In this document: piece by piece, positions 21,496 to 32,960 of the stretch | Position numbering within the stretch: position 1 is the first letter of the stretch | Layout of the letters: every line of letters starts with the position of its first letter | Notes under the pieces: generated by a model | Told to the model about the DNA's origin: nothing | The model's database searches: none | The model's input: only the letters and a program-made list of their open reading frames with translations | Made by a program: the position numbers and the translations under genes | NCBI GenBank assembly: GCA_009801085.1 | Contig: VNWV01000007.1 | Span: forward strand, 434,001-498,000 | Direction of reading: 5' to 3' | DNA from: Lasiodiplodia sp. COLG20 | Lineage: Eukaryota > Ascomycota > Dothideomycetes > Botryosphaeriales > Botryosphaeriaceae | DNA: 64,000 nt

Positions 21496-23372
21496 TCACC
21501 AGCCACCATCTTCTTTGATCAGATCACTCGCACGTTCAGCCATTGCATACAGAGTACTCATCAAGTGGCCGCAGACTTGAAAGGGGAAGACGCTGGCATC
21601 CACAACCCTCACGTTCGTTGTCCCATAAACTTTCAGTCTCTCATCCACAACGCCGCCCTTCTCTCGGGGCATCATGGCCGCAGTGCTTAAGACGTGGTGG
21701 TTGCCGCGGTAGTTCTGTTTCAGCCATTTCGACCATGCTGCAGTGCTGGCGTTCGACGCCATTGTTTTGGTACCTGGCCATGTCTCTGCACCTACGACAT
21801 CCGCGAGCGGTGCCGTGGAAAACAGCTTCCGCATCCACCGCGCAACTTCGACCTGCGAATCCAAGTCGTACGCCAGCATGAAGTAGTTCGGGTTTATCCT
21901 CGCCGCTGTGCTGGGGTCTGAGGACGTGACATGGATATTGCCTCGCGTAAACGGAAGAGTGCTCCAAAACTGCGTCCCGAAGGATTTCTCTGTCGGCCAA
22001 GTAATGACCTCTGCAACAGGTACTTGAGCGTCAAATATCAACGAGTGCTGCAGCTGTAGCAGAGAAAGCATATCTTCCGTGCTTGTGCAGTTGTTGTTCT
22101 GGGCTGAAATGGCCGACGCATAAGCCGGCAGAGCTGCAAGTACCGACGACGCGAACGCACTGGTAGAATTTCCAAAAACGTCCGTCACGTTCGGATAGGA
22201 TGCATATCCCGCCACTCCAGTGTATTGTTCACTCGCAACTTTGGAGAAGGTCAAGCCATTGTTTGTCTGGTCGATCAAATGCTCTCCGACCCCAGGAAGT
22301 GACACTTTGGTTTCGATGTTGGCCTTGGAGAGGATCCTACTCAAGGTAAGTTATTGCAGCGTCATGCCTCGTCTGGCGACTCACTGTGTGTTGCCGATTC
22401 CCGACAGCTCCAAAATAGAAGGCGTGCGGAGGGCTCCAGCCGAAAGGACAATCTCGCGAGAGGCGTTGAATGTGATTTTTGTACCATTGACTGCAACCAC
22501 CTCAACAGCTGATGCCACTACCTCCTGTACAGAGCCAGCCGAAGACTTCCAGAGTATCTTTGTTACAGTGGAGTTCAGACTGAGGTGAAGGTTCTTCCGG
22601 GACGTGGAGAAAGGCCAGTAATACGCCCTTGCCGCATCGCTGCGAACATTGGCTTCTGTGTCAATGGTTTTTGGGTAGACAGTAAACCCACGCATAGAGC
22701 CTCCGTTAACGTCCTGCGGAGAAGGGACTCCGAGGGCTTCGTAGGATTTGCTCAATAGGGACGGCAAATCATTGACAGCTTGGTCCTCTGGATAACCAAC
22801 TCTGAGCGGCCCCTCGAGTCCATGATATTCCGGGTCAAACGAGGCACCACCGCCTGTAACTTGGTCCGCAGTAGGAGCCTGGTAGCCTTCTGACTTCAGG
22901 TAGTAAGGATAGAGAGCTTTCCAATTCCACCCCGCGTTTCCTATCTTTTCCCACGCATCAATTTGCGCTGCCTCAGCTCGTGTGTAGGACATGCCTGCCA
23001 TGTTCAGCGTTTCCTCTCGATATATTCAATGAGAAGAATACCATTGATAGTACTGGTCCCACCGAGTGCCTTGGCTGCACTAATCGTCTGAACGCGTTGA
23101 TTACCAAATGTCTGCGGGATTGTCTTGTACTGTCGGTCGATGGCAGATCCTAACGCTCGCCCATAGCCATCCACGGCTGTGACATTTGGATTATCGTACA
23201 CGGAATCGCCAGCTTCGATGATGAGGACCGAGATGTTTGCAATTTCCGACAGACGATTGGCGACAACTAGCCCACAAGTGCCTCCGCCAACAACAATGTA
23301 GTCGTAAGTGGTAGAAAGGGCGTTCACTGGGAGGTTGCCGATCAATAGGGCGGACAGAAAGGTGAGCAGCAT
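21496..23372 (-). CDS. Secreted GMC-family FAD oxidoreductase
   Basis: Flavoenzyme of the glucose-methanol-choline family (CAZy AA3), which oxidises alcohols or sugars outside the cell and often supplies hydrogen peroxide. Exons 23372-23042, 22994-22385 and 22336-21496 give 593 aa. Residues 1-19 form a signal peptide (MLLTFLSALLIGNLPVNAL). The dinucleotide-binding motif is DYIVVGGGTCGLVVANRLSE, and the ADP-binding Glu lies in LIIEAGDS. KALGGTSTING is the GMC signature 1 region, and SAGALRTPSILELSGIG is signature 2. The active-site block reads NHHVLSTAAMMPR, with PFQVCGHLMSTLYAMAE near the end. Several N-glycosylation sequons are present. The substrate cannot be told from sequence; it resembles aryl-alcohol/choline-type members. 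Confidence 0.9.
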
Positions 23373-24451
23373 TTTTGCACAAAAGCCTCCAGGGTAAACC
23401 GGAGGCGCAATGGTGCTCTGAGTGTCCGGGAAGTTTTGGTGCGCAAAGTAGGCGGGCGATGCAAATTTGTATCTTGATGGGATAATCTGGTCAATACGAA
23501 GAGACTAGCTACGTTGAGCTAATGGCGGTTGATCTAGCGTGCGAAATAGAATGGTCGCTGTGTAACAGAGCGGGATCTCGCTTCACTTACAGCTCAGGAC
23601 GAGAAGTGGAGATAGACTAGTGGAAATATGACGATGCCGGCAGGAAGAAAATATATGGCGTGCCACCGAAATAGTGACGCGCGAACCACTGTGGGAATTG
23701 TCATAAGTAGGGCAGTTGATGACGGCGGTCCAATGTCAGAAAGATGGCTTTAGAGTTTGTTTACTATAGAACGGTAGGTAAAGAAAGAGCGAACAGCTTG
23801 GGAATGCACAACAGGCAGGCTCTCATGTGGCGGCGGTCTTGACCGGTTGTAAGCTTCCGAAAATGCCAATTTACTCGAAGTATCCAGCAAAAAGAATTAT
23901 TGAGAAACATGGCAAAAGGAGATTTTGGGGATAAAATAGATCCTGGAGCTCAGTGGCGTCGGGTTTTCGGCAGGCGGACGGTGGCTTGCTCCTTGACAAT
24001 CTATACAGACAGAGACTGCAGCCGATGGCTAACGTGACTTTGTTTTTAATTTATGCCGTGAGTAGCTGAAGGAATTATCTGGACGTAATCGTAACTGTGA
24101 AATTACATTAACGCCCAGACAATAGCTGCCCATCTGTGTTGCTCTTCGCTGAGAATTGTAAACACAGGATTATGCCTGTTGTTCTTCGCGCTAGCTTTCG
24201 GCTGCAATACACCTCTGTAGGCGATGGGGCGCTGGGACCTTCCTTTCCTGTCTTTTCGCTATGAAAATGAACAAGTCAAAAAGCTGTGAGACTACAACGT
24301 CGAAAGGACAATATGTCCATGTCAAATTTCCATCCTTATCCTACCAATGCAATTATCCTTTCCGACCCATACGAGTGAATACTCATACAAACGCCGCATA
24401 CAATCTCAGCCGCTATTGGGGAATGCCAATCATAAACCCATAGAGATAATC
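23373..24451. other. Intergenic region with MITE copy 2
   Basis: 1079 bp between the GMC oxidoreductase start and the GYP7 stop. It contains MITE copy 2 (24004-24219); the rest is AT-rich upstream sequence of the oxidase with no supported gene. Confidence 0.6.
24004..24219 (+). mobile_element. MITE copy 2, 216 bp, both ends present
   Basis: Left end TACAGACAGAGACTGCAGCC at 24004 and right end GGCTGCAATACACCTCTGTA ending at 24219 are imperfect inverted repeats, each including a TA. The internal region has the family's palindrome in decayed form (TCTGGACG ... GCCCAGACAATAGC). No open frame. It lies upstream of the GMC oxidoreductase. Confidence 0.8.
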
Positions 24452-27304
24452 TCATTGTTCCCTCGAGGGAAACCTATGCAGAGCCCCTTCCGTGTTCTGC
24501 TTCTTGTCCAGCTTTGGGACTTTCCGGCTCAAAAGTTCTCTCAGTTCATCCGTAATCACCTTCGGTCTCTCATCCTCCTCTTCCGTACTTGTCGATTTGC
24601 TCTTGCCGTTCTGGTTGTTAGCCTGACCCGCAGAGCTGCCTGATGCAGTAGCAGTACCGTTCGCAGTGTTGCCATTACGCTGTGCGTTTAGGGCTGCAAT
24701 GCGACCGAATGGGTTGAAATCAAACGCAGCAGCCGGAGCGGGCGCAGGGTTGCGCCGACGGACAGTCGATGGTATAGGCAGGCTACTGTCCTTATTCTTG
24801 CGGTCGACAGCTTCAACAGTACGTTGGAAGCGGCGGAACAGTGCCTCGGCGCGGATCAGAGTCGACTGGAGGTCGATTGTGCACGAAAGCTCATTGACTG
24901 TGAAATATTAGTTGTGCTCCGTGAAGTGTCAGATGGACAGTTGTAACACGTACCGTACTTTAACACCTCATCGAAAGCCGTCAAGTGTTCCATGATGACA
25001 TCGCGATGTTTTTCCAGGATAGCGAGAGCGATGAACAAGTGGAAGTTACCAGAGAGGAAATCCGTCCACAGACCCTCCCATAAGCGTAGGACGTCTTGCC
25101 ATTCAAATTCGCGCTTGTACCAGACAAGCAACATGCGGAAGAAGAAGAAAAAGTTGGTGCTATCCGCTGATTGCAGATGCAGATATAACTTGGGATCGAG
25201 GAGCTGCACGAGCTGGTCCAGCGTGAGAAGCTGCTTTCTCATGCCGGATTGGTCTCTGAGGAAATTCCGCTCCTGTTCCCAGTTAGAACGCTCCAATACA
25301 CATGCAAAAATCGAGAATATTTACCATGCGCTCCATGAATCCGACAAAGCCCCAAAATGCGACCGCATCATCTTGCATGACAGCGTAAATCGGGGCCAAC
25401 AGATCGCTCATCCCCTGAACGTATCCAAGGTCCTTGTTGTACTCGTTGTAAGTAAGAAGCATGTCCTTCATCTGCTCGAGATGAACATTGGTCCCAACGT
25501 CCGCGAAAGGAGAGTCGGGATCGGGATGGGGGATGTCCTCGCCTGCGAAGACGTCGATATTGCGGTCTGTTCTGTGAACGTCTTTCTCTACCGCGCGCAC
25601 GCCCAAGAATGGGCAAAGGTCAGCCTGACGAAATCTAGCATAGCTCAGCTGGCATGCATACCTATCCGGATCTTCTGTTCTCGGAACCATTCGGATTCCT
25701 CTTGTGTGTTCTGGCCTTCTACCATACGCTCCCACCATGCGCCTTTAAGGCGAATGTATTCGTCTCGCAAACTGTTCAGCTTAGCTTGCCGTTCCTCGGA
25801 AGTGCTATCCCATTCGTAGACTTCCAGCAGGAAAAGCCAGGCCTCCTTCCTGACGCCATCGTCGGGGTCGAGGCCACCATGAAAGATTCGCTCCTTGACT
25901 TCGTCTGGAGTAACCAGTAGAGTTCCGCTGTTCGTGTCGAAAAAGCCCTTCCACTCTTCGATAGTAACGGGCTTCCTCCGGTCGCTGAGGGACATGTTGC
26001 CCGCCTCCATTTCCAGGATCTCAAACTCCCCAACCGCGCTGTCTTCCATCTCCAAAACATCCTGTGCAGTCCATATCCTCTGCTTCCGCTCTTTCTCACT
26101 CTGCTCTGCAATGCTCATTGCCCATCGAGCTAGATAGATCCTGGCACTGTCGAACTCCTCTTGCAGCCTTTCGACTTCGGGACTCTTCAACAGATGCTTG
26201 ATCTGTGGGGGGAGCTTGGGATTCTCGGCAACGGCCTGCGCTGTCCGCCGGGTGAAGGTGGTGACCTGGCTCATTTTTTCCAGAAAAGTCCACTTTGCCT
26301 GGTTGACGGCTGACATGAGCGGATCCATACCACCATCTCTCTTCTTGCCAGCAGCCGCTTTTGAGGAAGACCCTTCGCCTGATGAGCCAGGTGGACTCTT
26401 GTCTGTCTTCACAGTTGTCGGCTTTTGGCCGAACGACAAGAGGTCCTCCTCGCTAGGCTCAATGAGATAGACACTGGGTTCGGCAGCAGAACGGACAACC
26501 CTCACGTAGCGCTTCAGCCACCTCAGGACTTCGTCGCCTCCCCAGAACATCCCACCACCATCTCCGAAGGGATCGAAACTCTCCCGTGCCAGTTTCTTGC
26601 GCTGCATGATTGTGGACTGGCATTCGCTATCGTGGAAAAACAGGGCAGGGAAGCTGTCGCCCGCACGAGTGTTGATGACCACACTGCCGAACCACCATCC
26701 TATGCTTGGTGGCCGCACGAGTAACGAGAATATTTCACTAACTGGTACGGCGAAAGCATATGTCCCAATAGCACTGCTGTGGGTCGTTGTGGTTGGTGGC
26801 GGGGGGACGAGATAGGACTGTTTCGGCGGGGACGACGAGTCCGAGAGGTCGACTTTTACGTATGTATCATAGGCATCACCAAGCGCGGATTCGGGAACCC
26901 ATGACAGCAGAAGGGAGGAAGCGGCAACGGAAGTGGAGGATGACGATGACGTAGGGCGGGCATCGTGGGTGGCCGGCGACCTCTGCTGGACAAGGGCGAC
27001 AAAGCCAGGGATGTTGTCTTTCGCAGATGGTGTAGGGTGAACGTAAACCTATCGGGTCAGGCGTCAGAACTGTGTGAGAACTGCGTAGCAGTGCTGCCTA
27101 GAGCGAGGCGTTCTTTGACGGCAGGCCGGAAGCTAAGCTTACCTTGCTTTTCGAGTACAACAACTTCACGCCGCTCCCACTGCTGGTGTGGCGGATAGTG
27201 TTGTACTCTCCTTCCTCGTCGTCACTCATATCGTAGAAGGAAGCTGTTGGAGAGGGCGGGCTTGGGTGAGGGTTTTCGGGCGGCGGCGGCGGAGTGGAAG
27301 GCAT
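24452..27304 (-). CDS. GYP7: Rab GTPase-activating protein GYP7 (TBC domain)
   Basis: Switches off Ypt7/Rab7-type GTPases in vacuole fusion. Five exons (27304-27143, 27048-25662, 25587-25325, 25272-24954, 24897-24452) give 858 aa. A proline-rich start is followed by a Gyp7 N-terminal region that binds Rab or lipid, then the TBC domain from about 25830: FHGGLDPDDGVRKEAW, the arginine finger within VHRTDRN and the glutamine finger in YVQGMSDLL. Both catalytic fingers are intact. The long insertion between the start of the TBC domain and the arginine finger is typical of GYP7/TBC1D15. The C-terminal tail (SSLPIPSTVRRRN onward) is low complexity. Confidence 0.93.
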
Positions 27305-27895
27305 GGCGCAAGATTAGTTTTCTACCACGAGTGATGCCTAATTTTTTACGCGTCATACGGCGCGGCGCGTGGTCGTGGCAGAAACGGGCGCAGGCGGACG
27401 GGAGCCGTGGGTCATATGGTCGTGGGTGGCTTCACTGGGTGGAGAGGGAGCCAGAGCTTCCGGAACCAGGGCTGCCTGGGCGCGGGCGAATGACGCAGAT
27501 CGCGGGGGAGGCGGTGCACGCCACTCGGCAGTGGTGAGAGCTCCCAACGCCTCACATGGCCACCCACTCTTGTCGCCACAGAAGATGGAAGCAAGCGCTA
27601 GAAAAGTGTGAAGTGGTCTTGATTTGGAGATACGCCGCCTTCGAGCAAACGTCCGCTCCTGAGTGCATATAGGTCCATTATTATCCATTGGCTCCTCCGC
27701 CCATGCGCGACGGCCCAGCCATGAATCAGAAATCGCAGTCCCAGAAACCATGAAAAGATGTCCCAATGCAAACCTGGCCGGAGCTCCCTTTTGACGCCAC
27801 CAATGAGCCGCCCGCTGAACGCTGCACAACCGCTGCCAATGCTCCTCCCACAACCTTTGTCTTCGCTCGAGTTCGCAAAAGGATTCGCCGCCCGC
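27305..27895. other. Intergenic region GYP7/MSO1-like
   Basis: 591 bp, GC-rich, between the MSO1-like stop and the GYP7 start (same strand). Only overlapping low-complexity frames are seen; no gene supported. Confidence 0.5.
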
Positions 27896-28639
27896 TCATT
27901 TGTACGCTCTAGGCCCGCTAGGCAGCCCGATTCGGCCCTGGCCTCCTTCGTCTCGACTACCGCCGCCCCATCTACCGCTAGGGTTAGCACTGTGTGATCT
28001 TATAAACGGGTCTCTGGCTCCTGTCGTGGGAACTCCTGGTGAACCTGCCGGACTGCTGCTCTGTGAACCTGTGGGGCTTCCCGACCTGCCCGAGCCCCAG
28101 AGGCGTGCCTTCAACCTGTCCTGCGCCGAGCCGCTGCCCGCACTGCCCGGTGGCTGCGAGTCGAACGAGGGGCGCGAGCCCTGCGAGAATGAGCTTTGGT
28201 AGCTGCCCGCACGCTGGCTGGGCAGCGGCCGTCCGCCTCCCTGGCTGGGCTCAGGCTGCAACAAGCCGCCCCTGCCAGCCCCGGGGCCTCCTCTGGGCGG
28301 TGCCCTGCTTCTCAGAGAGCCGGGCTGTGGCGGCGGCGTCTGCGAGGCGGGAGCGTCCCAGAGATCGCTGAGGCCGCCTCTGCTGCCCGGGGGGGCTTGG
28401 GCAGCAGGGCCGGTAGAGCGGACGAATTGCTGCGTGGGAGCAGGCGAAGGCGCGCGTGGGTCGGGCGGCAGCCATGGTGGGAAGGGGCGGCCCTTCTCCT
28501 GGTAGTACGCGCGCAGCACGCGGGCGATGTGCGAGTCGTCTTCGGTGTCGCCGTCGGCTTCGCTGTCGAGGAGGTTGCGGCGCAACGAGTTGTAGCGCGA
28601 GGTGGTGTTTGTGAGCAGGTTCGAGAGGTAGGACGACAT
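27896..28639 (-). CDS. MSO1-like Sec1-binding protein
   Basis: Single-exon frame of 247 aa. The first 65 residues (SSYLSNLLTNTTSRYNSLRR, then DTEDDSHIARVLRAYYQEKG and PFPPWLPPDP) match the Sec1-binding domain of fungal Mso1, which holds the SM protein Sec1 on exocytic SNAREs at the plasma membrane. The remaining 180 residues are Gly/Ser/Pro/Gln/Arg-rich and probably disordered, with a conserved-looking RLKARLWGSGRSGSP segment. Yeast Mso1 is similar in length. Antisense frames over the low-complexity part are shadows. Confidence 0.85.
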   Translation of the reverse strand: MSSYLSNLLTNTTSRYNSLRRNLLDSEADGDTEDDSHIARVLRAYYQEKGRPFPPWLPPDPRAPSPAPTQQFVRSTGPAAQAPPGSRGGLSDLWDAPASQTPPPQPGSLRSRAPPRGGPGAGRGGLLQPEPSQGGGRPLPSQRAGSYQSSFSQGSRPSFDSQPPGSAGSGSAQDRLKARLWGSGRSGSPTGSQSSSPAGSPGVPTTGARDPFIRSHSANPSGRWGGGSRDEGGQGRIGLPSGPRAYK

Positions 28640-29583
28640 GGCGGAGGCGGGTGCGACGCTGCGCCGCGTGAGGGATTCTGGGACTCGGCGTGGGCGAAGC
28701 GGTGAAGTCGAGGTGGGAGTTGCGGAGGGTGTTGCGGCTGGCGGAGGGGCCGGCCAAGACAGCGGGCGCGGATGCGCTCAATGCACCGCTCAAGTCCGTT
28801 TCAGAGGAAGGAGCAATTTGAACTTTGCGCGTCGGAAGGCGACACAACTTAACCGCTGGTAGCACCTACTTTTGCATGAGCAGCAAGCAGGACGAGGAAA
28901 AGCTCCCAGCCAGCTTCTTTATTGCTCACCCTGCAGCTGCCCGTTCCCCACCTGCAGCCACGCCCATCACGTGTTTTGCGCCCACCTCAAACACAGGTGA
29001 TACGCGTGAATTCGCAAACTACCTGGTTTCTTGCTGATCTCTCGCTGCGCATCGTTTGCGGCGCTTGTTCTGTTGGCGTGAGTCGACAGCTCCAATCTCC
29101 AGCTGCGGCTGCTTCACCCAGAGGACGGAAACGGTAAGGGCTGATGTGTAGCCTACCACTCTTATGGCAGAGGGGATACAGAATGGCGGCTCTGGGAAGG
29201 ACCTTTGTCTTGGGCCTTGAGGAAAGACATTTCCGTTTCTCCTGCCGTTTCGAAGGCAAGCGCCAGCCAAGAAACAGCCACCAACGGGAGTCAAGCCACT
29301 GAATGTACGGGATCCGAATAGCAGCGAACTTATTTACCATCAACAGCGCACCTTGCAAGACGTACACGAAAACCAATTGAAGGGCTATCCGGAAATCCAG
29401 CTACCATCAACGAGTTGAAGTGTCCGCCAATGAGCTGTGGACGCATATGGAAAGCGTACCTGCGCCTGCAGTCTCGGATTCTCTTGTTCAAATCTCTCTA
29501 TTTGTCGCGCTCGTCTGTCTTCATAAATCCCCCATTCCTTCTCAAATTGCGAGTAACCAATCATCTATCTCCCCTACAAGAGG
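28640..29583. other. Intergenic region MSO1-like/tannase
   Basis: 944 bp holding the MSO1-like upstream region and the tannase 3' flank. Plus-strand frames at about 29415-29827 run antisense into the tannase and show no family features. Confidence 0.5.
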
Positions 29584-31131
29584 TCAAGCAAACGTCTCCT
29601 TACATTCATACGAAGAATCCTCCATTATGTCACCACCTTTGTACGCAGCAACCAACGGATACGCACAGAGATTCAGTTTCCTGGTCGCGTTCCCTGCTTG
29701 TATACTCGCAGGAAGAGTATCAGGCGCGATACCCTGCTCAACCCAACTTACCAAGGAGTCCAAAGCTTCGGTCGGAACCGGACCAGTGCCCCCGCTGCAG
29801 TGCCCAACGCCCGGCGCCCTAAAATAACGGTAGAAATCTGCCGCCGCGGGATCGAGGTCCAGAACGTTCTCATAGTAGTCGGTCGTGCCCTCCGGGGCGA
29901 TGACTGTATCGGCAAGACCGTGCCAGGTGATCATTTTTCCGCCGGCTCCCTTGAACTCGGACAGATCCGGGTCGTCAGTGCTTATGATGGACCTGTACTG
30001 GTTGACGGAACGATGCAGGATAGCATCGTATTCGGTGTGCGACATATTGGTAATATCGAAGGTCGGATCACCGCGCTTGACCCAGAAGTTTATCCATTCC
30101 TCAGCAATGTAGAAGGGAGCACCAGTGCAGTCGCTACCGGTACACAATGTGTTGGCCAAGCCGGAGAGAGGGGCGTCCGGGCTCAGACCATACCAGGAGA
30201 AGTTGCCATTGCTCGTACGGGCGCCTTCCCACGTCTTCTGGGCGATAGTGGCTGCTGCCTCTGAAATGACGGAGCTGGAGTTGTCGCAGGTGTACTCGCG
30301 ACCGACGATCGTGAACGGGTCAAAAGTGCAGGCCAGAGGGTCTGCAATGATACCGTCCTCAACCCCATCCAGACTGTCACAAGCTTCGATGGCGGCGGCA
30401 GTGATGGCGTTGAGCTCACACTGTGTTGGGTACACGTCCAGCTGGTTCATGACGAACTGGGGCCAGTATTCTGCTGCGACGAATATGGCCCAGTTGATGG
30501 CAGGAGCTTTGGCCAAGATCCCGTCGTACAGGTTCGGAAACCTTTGCGCAATCATGAGCCCCTGCCGACCGCCGGTTGAACATCCATTCCAGTACGAGTA
30601 CTTGGGTTTTTGCCCATAGAAGCTGGCGGTAACTGCTTTTCCGATGATAGTTGCGTCTTCCAAAGACACGGCGGCGAAGTTATTAAAAAGGTATGCATTG
30701 ATGTTGCCAGGGCTAACCAACGCCCAGGACTCAGCACTGTTGACTGTCCAGTCATGTCCACCGTCGGTCGATGCTACAGCGTAGCCTTTGGCCACTTCGC
30801 TCGCAATGAGGCTGTCGTTGGATCTCATGCGGTAGCCCCCGCCACCGTAGCCCATGAAGCGCTCGTTCCAGTCCTCGGCGGAGGGGAGGTACACGTAGAC
30901 GTTGACCTTATCATTCTGTCCAGGATGCGTGTAGAGGACGGTGACATTGCAGAAGCTGGTGCTTCCGCCGAGATCCTTAACCGAAGTCGCCGTAATGGAG
31001 AGGACCTGGCCACCCAGTAATTCAGGAGTAGGAATGGCATCGGGCGAGCATGTTGCTGCTCCGGCTGCTGTGCCAGCAAGAATGGAAAAATTCAAGGCAG
31101 CGAGAAGGCTGGGTCCCGTCGGATACCGCAT
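29584..31131 (-). CDS. Secreted tannase / feruloyl esterase family protein
   Basis: Serine esterase that releases gallic or ferulic-type acids from plant polymers. One exon, 515 aa, with a signal peptide (about residues 1-24, ending AGTAAGA). The nucleophile motif is NGCSTGGRQG, in place of GxSxG. The acid is in ITWHGLADTVI and the base in APGVGHCSGGTG. Both Ser and His have a Cys next to them, as expected for the CS-D-HC triad, in which a disulfide joins the two catalytic residues. Many N-glycosylation sequons and a calcium-site-like DSLDGVEDGIIADP are present. Feruloyl esterase B-type is as likely as true tannase. Confidence 0.92.
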   Translation of the reverse strand: MRYPTGPSLLAALNFSILAGTAAGAATCSPDAIPTPELLGGQVLSITATSVKDLGGSTSFCNVTVLYTHPGQNDKVNVYVYLPSAEDWNERFMGYGGGGYRMRSNDSLIASEVAKGYAVASTDGGHDWTVNSAESWALVSPGNINAYLFNNFAAVSLEDATIIGKAVTASFYGQKPKYSYWNGCSTGGRQGLMIAQRFPNLYDGILAKAPAINWAIFVAAEYWPQFVMNQLDVYPTQCELNAITAAAIEACDSLDGVEDGIIADPLACTFDPFTIVGREYTCDNSSSVISEAAATIAQKTWEGARTSNGNFSWYGLSPDAPLSGLANTLCTGSDCTGAPFYIAEEWINFWVKRGDPTFDITNMSHTEYDAILHRSVNQYRSIISTDDPDLSEFKGAGGKMITWHGLADTVIAPEGTTDYYENVLDLDPAAADFYRYFRAPGVGHCSGGTGPVPTEALDSLVSWVEQGIAPDTLPASIQAGNATRKLNLCAYPLVAAYKGGDIMEDSSYECKETFA

Positions 31132-32088
31132 GGTTGAGTAAGTGGGGTTGAGTGAGTTCCGCCGGGCTTCTCCATCTTCAACATCCTCCTTTTATTTAAT
31201 CTACGGAAGTAGCTACCGCAGACCGCTCCCGACGTCGGCAAATGTGAGCAATTTGCCGCATTTTGACGGTGAGCGGCCTTGTTTGCGTAAGCAATGCTAC
31301 CCCGCATTTTCGGAAGGATTGTTGGTAGGAGTTCGCGGAAGGAGCAAGAGCCTCACTGGTAATCCGCTCCGTTAGAAAGCCAAGAGGCCAAGCCGCCGCC
31401 GCAACCTTTTCCGACCAGCTCTCGGCCAGATCATTGCCACTTCCGCTTCTCTTTATCGGATACGGTGAACATGTGGTCGGTGGGAGCCTGGAGCTGCTAC
31501 CACCTCGCCTCGCTGTAGCACGAATGTCTGTCTTGCGGCAACCGGGGAAAACGCTTTACCAGCAATCTGCTATTTACTAGTGATGAGGATCTGTCCGCCT
31601 TGTTTGTAACCTGTGCGAGCTAAGGCGCACATTATTGAGGGAACCATGCTGATCTCGGGAAGTGCATGACTAGCCAGGTACCTAGTGCCGAGGACCAAGC
31701 ACCGGCCTCGAGTTCTGACTCGAAGCAGGTAACCACGTAGTCTAAGCCTTCCCATATGCGGCAGAATTAGTGGCTGAATATGCATAGCCCTCGCGGCTCG
31801 TGCCGTGCTCTCCCAACAGAAATGATACACATCTTCGGCAATCGACTTGCGTGGTCCGGACGTAAATGTGGAACTATTATGCTAGCATATTCCTGCGCTT
31901 TATGTAGAACCAAAATAATCGTTCTGCAGACGAGAGACAAGAACTGAGCTCAAAAACACTGTTCTTATTTCTACTCCCGAATACTCACAGCACTGGAAAA
32001 CATTTCTGCAAGTACTCGTCAAAACCATCAATCCCCAAGTTGAATGAGGGGTAGACGAAATTATGGAAACATAGCCTCAAGGATCTGT
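31132..32088. other. Intergenic region upstream of tannase gene
   Basis: 957 bp. The first 250 bp are the likely tannase promoter; beyond about 31560 the sequence becomes AT-rich and stop-dense. I recognise no gene. Confidence 0.5.
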
Positions 32089-32960
32089 TCAAGCCTGAGC
32101 AGCTTGAATACGGCTAACCAGGAAAGAAGATGCCTCTTGGACACAGCGAACATACTCAGAAGTCGGACTGATGACAGGAAACCCTATGCAGACGGGGGTC
32201 TAAGGGGTTGCAAATGATCTTCAGGTTTTGCTGTGGGAGTCCTTGGATGCATCTACTAGACAAAGAGTTGTAGAGATCGCTAAGCGTGACAATGCCAGCA
32301 ATTTTGTTGTGGACATTAGCTAAAAAGCCCCCAACCGAGCAGTGGGTGAAGGTAGCACTATGGTTGAAATGACGTCAAACATGCAATCTTCACGCTGAGA
32401 AAATCCAAGCTTGGCCAGTATCCACCGCCAATGATAGTAGTATTTCAGCATTTAGAAGCAGCAAGATTAAACAGCCTGCTCATCTCATTGCTGTCAGCGA
32501 CAGAGCCGCCAAATAAGTTATTGAACAAACCAGTAGGGTAATTGACACCCTGAATAGCAACGTCATACTGGTGTTTTAGCTAATTGGCGAGCGTCGGTCC
32601 GATGGATTGACCCTGGCCATCGACCTATGTTAGTGATAAACTAATTTAGTTCTGTTTCGACAAATGTTCAAGTAGGACGCTGGACACTTTAGTTGAGAGC
32701 CAAAGCACTAACACTGCAGGCTAATGAGACGTAAATATTTTTTTCCCAGAGACGCCACGGAAGTTGGAAACCTCGTAAGTAACAGGCTTTCACGGTCCGT
32801 TGTTGGGCTCATCAGCAGTGATTCCAGTGCCAGAAATTTGACGGGCTTCAAGATCTCTAACAACACTCAGATCGTGCATTTTAACATTAATCGGAGATGC
32901 AAGGCTATGGCTTGCAAAGAGAAGGAATGACGTGCCAATTAACTCTATTCTTTCTGAGTG
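32089..32960 (-). pseudogene. Decayed cutinase (CE5 family)
   Basis: Translating the minus strand piecewise shows cutinase blocks in order, interrupted by stops and frameshifts. A signal-peptide-like stretch and DLEARQISGTGITADEPNNGP (given as DLEARQISGT + GITADEPNNGP) end at a TGA at 32790-32792 where the family has Cys. Near 32570 comes QYDVAIQGVNYPTGLFNNL, then MSRLFNLAASKC followed by a stop, NTTIIGGGY at about 32430-32455, VHNKIAGIVTLSDLYN at about 32267-32315, KIICN at about 32210, and EASSFLVSRIQAAQA ending at a stop at 32089. The GYSQG nucleophile elbow is lost to a frameshift after GGGY. It cannot make active enzyme. The start is approximate. Confidence 0.8.

Noticed and set aside
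31850..31920. Possible fifth MITE fragment (GGTCCGGACGTAAATGTGG)
   Set aside because: Resembles the internal palindrome start of the MITE family, but no inverted ends or GATAGCTTCAACT block follow; too short to distinguish from chance.
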